The position numbers and the translations under genes were made by a program. Shown piece by piece: positions 5,626-9,958 of a stretch of DNA of 9,958 nt (within the stretch, counting starts at the first letter, position 1; every line of letters begins with the position of its first letter). The notes below the pieces were generated by a model that was not told the DNA's origin, made no database searches, and was given only the letters and a program-made list of their open reading frames with translations. This DNA comes from Bryobacterales bacterium (GTDB lineage: Bacteria; Acidobacteriota; Terriglobia; Bryobacterales; Bryobacteraceae), in assembly GCA_003487005.1 (NCBI GenBank), contig DNFG01000396.1, forward strand, positions 1 to 9,958, given 5' to 3'.

Positions 5626-6573
5626 ATGAAGTTGTGGACGGTGGTCTTGTTGGGAATGGCGGCAGTGGGGCTGGCGCAGGAGACGCCGGTGACGGCCGGA
5701 TTTCATCCGACGCGGGAGGGGTTTGCGTTCTTCGACAACCGAGAGCATCCGGGCAACCGGATCGGGTACCGGTTTTTTGAGCACACGCCGATGGTGCATG
5801 GCGCAGTGCCCAGGAACGACCGCGAGGCGGGGATTGACGCCGGGGCGGAGGCGAAGTTGTTGCGCGAGTTCGCCGCGCGTCCGGGGGTGGTGAAGCACGA
5901 GGTGGACGTCAAGGGTGAAGAGTGGGCGGAGCAGAAGTGGACGTTCTACCTGCTTCCGGTGCGGGACGGGATCGAGATGCTGTTGCGGGTGGAGGCGGGG
6001 GCGGCGGGCCTGAATTCGTACTACGGGGTGCAGCAGTGCTTCCGGTTGGGCGGCGAGACGAACGCCGGGTGGCGGAAGGAGATTGCGCGGACTCCGGCGT
6101 TCAGCGAGTACGACTACTGGCAGGAACTGAAGGAAGCCGGGCGGAGTCCGGAGAGCCTGACCTGGGTCCGGCGGCGGGGCGTTTGGGAGCGGTTGCCGGC
6201 CGGAGAGGAGACCGTGGGCGCGCGGACACCTCCGGGCGTGCTGCTCGACCAGGAGCGGACCGGCGGGCAACTGGCCTCCATGCCGCGGGTGGGCCCTTAC
6301 GAGGCCGTGATGCTGGGGCCGGTGGACGATGGACTGATTACGCGGGCGGACCGGGCGCGGAACTGGGTGGGTGGTATCTACTGGCAGCGGACTTCGCACG
6401 TGACGGTCCATCACCCGGCCGATTGTCTGCACAGTATTGTCAATATTGGGGGGATTCCGCCCGGAGGTACCCGGGTTTTGCGCGGGAAGATCTACTGGCA
6501 CGCCGGAGGGCTGGAGGAGTTGGGGCGGCGCTGGGGGGCGGATTTCGGGGCGGATGCACGGCGCGGGCGCTAG
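5626..6573 (+). CDS. Exported protein of unknown function
   Basis: 315 residues from ATG 5626, chosen because it follows AAGGAGGT and begins a clean type I signal peptide (MKLWTVVLLGMAAVGLA, likely cut before QET at 18). The mature part has alternating hydrophobic/charged strands that suggest a mostly beta fold. Distinctive motifs are GFAFFDNREHPGNRIGYRFF, KWTFYLLPVRDGIEMLLRVE, GLNSYYGVQQCFRLGGETN and a C-terminal HHPADCLHSIVNIGGIPPGG followed by TRVLRGKIYWHAGG. Aromatic and His residues are enriched (for example FSEYDYW at 159-165), which could mean a carbohydrate- or metal-binding surface, but I recognise no catalytic signature. Two mature cysteines (138, 267) could pair outside the cytoplasm. 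It is single-gene in context, between a small hicB-like gene and nrdJ, and appears intact. No function is assigned. Confidence 0.85.
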   Translation: MKLWTVVLLGMAAVGLAQETPVTAGFHPTREGFAFFDNREHPGNRIGYRFFEHTPMVHGAVPRNDREAGIDAGAEAKLLREFAARPGVVKHEVDVKGEEWAEQKWTFYLLPVRDGIEMLLRVEAGAAGLNSYYGVQQCFRLGGETNAGWRKEIARTPAFSEYDYWQELKEAGRSPESLTWVRRRGVWERLPAGEETVGARTPPGVLLDQERTGGQLASMPRVGPYEAVMLGPVDDGLITRADRARNWVGGIYWQRTSHVTVHHPADCLHSIVNIGGIPPGGTRVLRGKIYWHAGGLEELGRRWGADFGADARRGR

Positions 6574-6610
6574 CCGGCAAGAGTCAGGCGGTGTTGGGTT
6601 TGCGGGTCTA

Positions 6611-6635
6611 TCCAACTCACAATAAACGGGTTGGA
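6611..6635 (+). terminator. Hairpin 38 bp after the 5626 gene, possible weak terminator
   Basis: TCCAACTC (6611-6618) pairs with GGGTTGGA (6628-6635), eight pairs including one G-T, around a nine-base loop. No T-tract follows (GGTTGTAG), so it does not meet the standard for an intrinsic terminator. It may only be a 3'-end stabilising hairpin or chance. Confidence 0.25.
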
Positions 6636-6762
6636 GGTTGTAGCGGGCAGCGTGCCTGTCTCAGTGAATCTCCCTATCTTTCTGGTAGTAAAGGACCTGA
6701 CGGCCGCGGGGTCCTGGCGGCACTGGCGCAACCAGCAGGATGACAACTCGATTTCAAGCAGT

Positions 6763-6791
6763 TTGAACAAGATACATACAGCCTATAGATT
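6763..6791 (+). promoter_or_regulatory. Candidate upstream promoter of nrdJ (P1)
   Basis: TTGAAC (6763-6768) and TAGATT (6786-6791) are separated by 17 bp, each 4/6 to the sigma-70 consensus. They lie in the AT-richest part of the region, about 118 bp before the nrdJ ATG. The -10 overlaps the upstream NrdR-like half of the repeated CATACA pair. Confidence 0.35.
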
Positions 6792-6821
6792 TTTTGATTG
6801 ACCCCATACAAGATCTTGGGG
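6776..6821 (+). promoter_or_regulatory. Candidate pair of NrdR boxes in the nrdJ control region
   Basis: The perfect 10-bp palindrome CAAGATCTTG (6809-6818) matches the NrdR-box core CwAtATaTwG at 8 of 10 positions. It lies within ATACAAGATCTTGGGG (6806-6821). Exactly 30 bp upstream is a second, weaker match, ATACAGCCTATAGATT (6776-6791), whose core CAGCCTATAG fits at 7 of 10. NrdR, the ATP-cone repressor of ribonucleotide reductase genes, normally binds paired 16-bp boxes about three helical turns apart. The strong box would sit between the -35 and -10 of P2, as an operator should. The downstream box is reasonable; the upstream one is weak. Confidence 0.45.
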
Positions 6822-6827
6822 TACTGT
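6798..6827 (+). promoter_or_regulatory. Candidate downstream promoter of nrdJ (P2)
   Basis: TTGACC (6798-6803, 5/6 to TTGACA) is followed after 18 bp by TACTGT (6822-6827, 3/6). The spacer is filled by the CAAGATCTTG palindrome. The -35 is good and the -10 poor, as would suit a repressed or activator-dependent promoter. Confidence 0.35.
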
Positions 6828-6908
6828 GACAGGTGCACCCCCGAGTAATAGCCGCTATAGGCATTCGTAATCAGGGATGGCGGCATCTAACTGAAGGAGA
6901 GGGAACCG

Positions 6909-9743
6909 ATGGGCCAGTTGAGTGTGGATCTGGGCGCGCAAGTTGGGCGGAAGAAGCGCAGTTTGCGCAAGGAAGAGCGGCAGGGATTGTCATTTCCCCG
7001 CTACTTTACGGCGAGGCTCGCCGCGGGGAGGACTCCTTACGACGAGGTGCAGTGGGAGAAGCGCACGGCGTCGATCGGCAACGACAAAGGCGCGGTGATC
7101 TTCGAGCAGCGGGACATCGAAGTGCCGGCGTCGTGGAGCCAGACGGCGACGAATATCGTGGCGTCGAAGTATTTCCATGGCCGGATGGGCACGCCGGAGC
7201 GCGAGCACAGCGTGGCGCAACTGGTGCACCGGGTGGTGGACACGATCGCGGAGTGGGGTCTGGAAGGCCGGTACTTCAGCACGCCGGAGGATGCCGCGAG
7301 TTTTCGCGATGAACTGGCGCACCTGATGCTGACGCAGAAGGCGTGTTTCAATTCGCCGGTTTGGTTCAACGTCGGGGTGAGGGAAGAGAATCGCGGCTAC
7401 GGCTGGTATTACGAAGAAGAGACGGATTCGATCAAGAAGCTGGACAAATCGAACTACAAGCCGCAGTGTTCGGCGTGTTTTATCAACTCGGTGGCCGATT
7501 CGCTGGAGTCGATCCTGGATCTGGCCAAGACGGAGGGGATGCTGTTCAAGTGGGGTTCGGGCACGGGCACGAACCTGTCGTCGCTGCGCGAGGAGAACGC
7601 GATTTTGTGGGGTGGCGGGCGCGCTTCGGGGCCGCTGTCGTTCATGAAGGGTTTTGACGCCTTCGCGGGCGTGATCAAGAGCGGCGGCAAGACGCGCCGG
7701 GCGGCCAAGATGGTGATTCTGAATGCCGAGCATCCCGACGTCGAACAGTTCATCTGGTGCAAGGCGAAGGAAGAGAAGAAGGCGCACACGCTGATTGACG
7801 CGGGTTATGATGCCTCGCTGGACGGCGACGCGTATTCGTCGATCTTCTTCCAGAACGCCAATAATTCGGTTCGTGCGACGGACGAATTCATGCAGGCGGT
7901 GGACAGCGATGGCGACTGGTCGACGAAGTCGGTGGTGGACGGCAAGCCGGTGAAGACGTTCCGCGCGCGCGACCTGATGCGCGCGATCGCCGAAGCCACC
8001 TGGCAGTGCGGCGACCCGGGGATGCAGTTCGACACGACGGTGAACAAGTGGCACACGTCGAAGAACACGGCGCGGATCAATGCCTCGAACCCTTGTTCGG
8101 AGTACATGTTCCTGGACGATTCGGCCTGCAATCTGGCATCGCTGAACCTGATGAAGTTCCTGAAGGCGGATGGCGCGTTCGACGTGGAGGCGTTCCGGCA
8201 CGCGGTGGATACCGTGACGCTGGCGCAGGAGATTATCGTCGACAACGCGAGCTATCCGACGGAGAAGATCGCGCGCAACTCGCACGATTACCGCCCGCTG
8301 GGGCTGGGTTTCGCCAACCTCGGGTCCCTGTTGATGTCGCTGGGCGTGCCTTACGATTCGAGCGCGGGCCGGGCTTGGGCCGGCGCCATCACGGCGGTGA
8401 TGTGCGGGCAGGCGTATCTGACGAGCGCGCGGACGGCGGAAGTGGTCGGCCCGTGCCCGGGGTATTCGATCAATGAACAGCCGTTCCTCGAAGTCATCAA
8501 GATGCACGGTGCGGCGGTGGCGGGCATCGACTCGAAACTGGTGCCGGCGGCGCTGCTGGAAGGCGCGAAACAGTGCTGGGAGCAGGCGTACGAACTGGGC
8601 CGGCACGCGGGCTACCGGAACGCGCAGACTACGGTGATCGCCCCGACGGGCACGATCGGGTTCATGATGGACTGCGACACGACGGGTGTGGAGCCTGATC
8701 TGGCGCTGGTGAAGTACAAAAAGCTGGTGGGCGGCGGGATGATCAAGATCGTCAACAATACCGTCCCGCAGGCGCTGATCCGGCTGGGCTACACGCCCGA
8801 GCAGATGGAGGCGATTGTCAGCTACATCGACTCGACGGGCACCATCGAGGGGGCTCCGGGGCTGAAGCCCGAGCATCTGCCGGTGTTTGACTGCTCCTTC
8901 CGCCCGCAGAACGGGACCCGTTCGATTCACTACATGGGCCATGTCCGGATGATGGCGGCGGTGCAGCCGTTCATTTCCGGGGCGATCTCGAAGACGATCA
9001 ACATGCCGGAAGAGTCCACCGTGGACGAGGTGATGACGGCCTACGTGGAGGGCTGGAAGCTGGGTTTGAAGGCGATTGCGATTTATCGCGATGGCTCGAA
9101 GCGCGTGCAACCGCTCAGTTCCGGCACGGGCAAGGGCGAGAAGAAGCACACTTCCGCCGCGCCGGTGCAGTCGGTGCGTGTCGAGGAGAAGATCGTGTAC
9201 CGGCCGATCCGGCGCAAGCTGCCGGACGAGCGGACCTCGATCACGCACAAATTCTCGATCGCGGGCCACGAGGGTTACATCACCGTCGGGCTGTTCGAGG
9301 ACAACACGCCGGGCGAGATCTTCATCACGATGGCGAAGGAAGGTTCGACCATCTCCGGTCTGATGGATTCGTTCGCGACCGCGGTCAGCTACGGCTTGCA
9401 GTATGGCGTGCCGCTGAAGTTCTTCGTGGACAAGTTCAGCCACGTCCGGTTCGAGCCTTCGGGCTACACGGGCAACGAGAAGATTCCGTACGCGAAGTCG
9501 ATCATGGACTACATCTTCCGCTGGCTGGCCGTGAAGTTCATCGGGCCGGAGGCGGTGGAGAACGAAGCGGGCGAATCGATGCGGCTGCGGCCGACGGAAC
9601 CCGAACCGCAACAGCGCCTGCAGTTCGCTCCGGCGGACGGCATGGAGGACGCGCCGATCTGCTCCGAGTGCGGCGGCCTGATGACGCGCAACGGGGCCTG
9701 CTACAAGTGCGAGAACTGCGGCGGGACGTCGGGCTGCAGCTAG
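6909..9743 (+). CDS. nrdJ: Vitamin B12-dependent (class II) ribonucleoside-diphosphate reductase NrdJ
   Basis: 944 residues, full-length for the long NrdJ form. It reduces ribonucleotides to deoxyribonucleotides with an adenosylcobalamin-generated thiyl radical, needing no oxygen or second subunit. The barrel carries QCSACFINSVADS (Cys190) and DDSACNLASLNL (Cys407), the expected redox pair. The radical-site NPCSE has Asn394, Cys396 and Glu398. IAPTGTIGFMMDCDTTGVEP (577-596) is the conserved barrel motif. A TSCPD domain follows at about 776-865 (KFSIAGHEGYITVGLFEDNT). The tail is a zinc ribbon (Cys918, 921, 934, 937) plus Cys931 and Cys943, the probable thiol relay for re-reduction. Start: ATG 6909, with AAGGAG at 6894-6899 nine bases upstream. 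No ATP-cone is evident at the N-terminus. Control by NrdR is suggested by the upstream palindrome; transcription probably ends at the hairpin at 9769-9794. Confidence 0.97.
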   Translation: MGQLSVDLGAQVGRKKRSLRKEERQGLSFPRYFTARLAAGRTPYDEVQWEKRTASIGNDKGAVIFEQRDIEVPASWSQTATNIVASKYFHGRMGTPEREHSVAQLVHRVVDTIAEWGLEGRYFSTPEDAASFRDELAHLMLTQKACFNSPVWFNVGVREENRGYGWYYEEETDSIKKLDKSNYKPQCSACFINSVADSLESILDLAKTEGMLFKWGSGTGTNLSSLREENAILWGGGRASGPLSFMKGFDAFAGVIKSGGKTRRAAKMVILNAEHPDVEQFIWCKAKEEKKAHTLIDAGYDASLDGDAYSSIFFQNANNSVRATDEFMQAVDSDGDWSTKSVVDGKPVKTFRARDLMRAIAEATWQCGDPGMQFDTTVNKWHTSKNTARINASNPCSEYMFLDDSACNLASLNLMKFLKADGAFDVEAFRHAVDTVTLAQEIIVDNASYPTEKIARNSHDYRPLGLGFANLGSLLMSLGVPYDSSAGRAWAGAITAVMCGQAYLTSARTAEVVGPCPGYSINEQPFLEVIKMHGAAVAGIDSKLVPAALLEGAKQCWEQAYELGRHAGYRNAQTTVIAPTGTIGFMMDCDTTGVEPDLALVKYKKLVGGGMIKIVNNTVPQALIRLGYTPEQMEAIVSYIDSTGTIEGAPGLKPEHLPVFDCSFRPQNGTRSIHYMGHVRMMAAVQPFISGAISKTINMPEESTVDEVMTAYVEGWKLGLKAIAIYRDGSKRVQPLSSGTGKGEKKHTSAAPVQSVRVEEKIVYRPIRRKLPDERTSITHKFSIAGHEGYITVGLFEDNTPGEIFITMAKEGSTISGLMDSFATAVSYGLQYGVPLKFFVDKFSHVRFEPSGYTGNEKIPYAKSIMDYIFRWLAVKFIGPEAVENEAGESMRLRPTEPEPQQRLQFAPADGMEDAPICSECGGLMTRNGACYKCENCGGTSGCS

Positions 9744-9753
9744 ACGATCGCCG

Positions 9754-9958
9754 ATGCCGTTGAAATATGCCGCCCCGTGGAAGCGCGGGGCGGCTTTTCT
9801 CTTGGATGCCGCGCTGGTGGCTCCACTGGCGCTGCTGGCTCCGCTGGCGGGGGCGGGGGCGCTGGCGCTGAGCGGGGCTCTGTTCGAGGCGTCGGGCTGG
9901 CAGGCGACGCCGGGGAAGCGCTGGCTGGGACTGCGGGTGATCGAGGCCGAGGGCCGGC
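9754..9958 (+). CDS. RDD-family membrane protein, N-terminal part (truncated by window end)
   Basis: The frame is open from ATG 9754 to the window end, 68 codons. It begins MPLKYAAPWKRGAAFLLDAA, matching the RDD pattern of an aromatic/basic stretch, Arg11 and Asp18 at the start of the first membrane segment. A hydrophobic Ala/Leu-rich segment (about 19-44) follows, then LFEASGWQATPGKRWLGLRV, the typical 'QATPGKR.LGLRV' motif of the family. RDD proteins are small membrane proteins, some linked to ion exchange, but most have no known function. The region between Asp18 and the QATPGKR motif is short, so there may be one long or two tightly packed helices. It starts 10 bp after nrdJ with no good Shine-Dalgarno, and a strong intrinsic terminator lies within codons 6-14. 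Starting at a later codon would discard the conserved Arg/Asp region, so I keep this start. Confidence 0.65.
   Translation, partial: MPLKYAAPWKRGAAFLLDAALVAPLALLAPLAGAGALALSGALFEASGWQATPGKRWLGLRVIEAEGR
9769..9803 (+). terminator. Intrinsic (Rho-independent) terminator after nrdJ
   Basis: GCCGCCCCG (9769-9777) pairs perfectly with CGGGGCGGC (9786-9794), a nine-bp GC stem with an eight-base loop. It is followed directly by TTTTCTCTT (9795-9803). It begins 26 bases after the nrdJ stop, the expected place for the end of that transcript. Unusually, it lies inside the coding frame of the next gene. Confidence 0.85.

Larger units (their letters stand above)
6574..6908. other. 335-bp non-coding, AT-richer intergenic region upstream of nrdJ
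   Basis: No frame here encodes convincing protein; the short frames on either strand have unlike codon use and no recognisable motifs. The stretch from about 6740 to 6890 is visibly AT-richer than the flanking genes. It contains a hairpin at 6611-6635, two candidate promoters (6763-6791, 6798-6827), NrdR-box-like palindromes (6776-6821) and an 8-bp inverted repeat GCCTATAG (6781-6788) / CTATAGGC (6855-6862). I looked for a cobalamin riboswitch, which can precede B12-related genes, and found no convincing B12-box. I also see no tRNA. Confidence 0.7.

Noticed and set aside
6574..6908. Cobalamin riboswitch or tRNA upstream of nrdJ
   Set aside because: No B12-box, no T-loop GTTCRA signature and no cloverleaf-like pairing were found.
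6990..9611. 873-codon minus-strand frame opposite nrdJ
   Set aside because: Arg/His-rich shadow arising from the third-position GC bias of nrdJ; no recognisable domain.
9806..9958. Low-complexity GCTGGCG/GCGGGG repeats near the right end
   Set aside because: They encode the Ala/Leu-rich membrane segment of the RDD protein, so no separate repeat element is needed.

Overview
The window is high-GC, gene-dense DNA that looks like an Acidobacteriota chromosome, most likely the Bryobacterales/Solibacter side of the phylum. That placement is inferred from three things: the C-terminus of a 'VWFA-related Acidobacterial domain' protein at the left edge, an S24/LexA-like peptidase of a type I associate with that lineage, and a long class II (B12-dependent) ribonucleotide reductase. 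There are no rRNA or tRNA genes, CRISPR arrays, transposases or phage structural genes. Most of the window is ordinary housekeeping and secreted-enzyme content.

Layout, left to right. (1) 1-476 (+): the 3' end of a VWFA-related protein. (2) 501-1319 (+): an S24 peptidase-fold protein with an unusual non-HTH N-terminal domain. (3) 1283-3130 (-): a tightly packed operon, ruvX (YqgF), then mltG, then a small conserved-looking hypothetical gene. These genes overlap each other, and the last overlaps the S24 gene convergently. (4) 3161-5326 (+): a secreted DPP IV-type S9 peptidase, divergent from ruvX across only 30 bp. (5) 5340-5501 (-): a 53-codon orphan HicB-like gene bracketed by a perfect 16-bp inverted repeat. 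(6) 5626-6573 (+): a secreted protein of unknown function with a strong Shine-Dalgarno sequence. (7) 6574-6908: a 335-bp AT-richer regulatory region with two candidate promoters and NrdR-box-like palindromes. (8) 6909-9743 (+): nrdJ. (9) 9754-9958 (+): the start of an RDD-family membrane protein, whose first codons contain a textbook intrinsic terminator for nrdJ.

How the genes fit together. RuvX and MltG are a widespread gene pair (nucleic-acid processing and termination of peptidoglycan strands). NrdJ supplies deoxyribonucleotides and is probably under NrdR control. The S9 peptidase and the 5626 protein are exported. I see no multi-gene novel defence or biosynthetic system. The observations most worth checking are the inverted repeat around orphan hicB, the terminator inside the RDD coding region, the S24 fusion architecture and the nrdJ control region.
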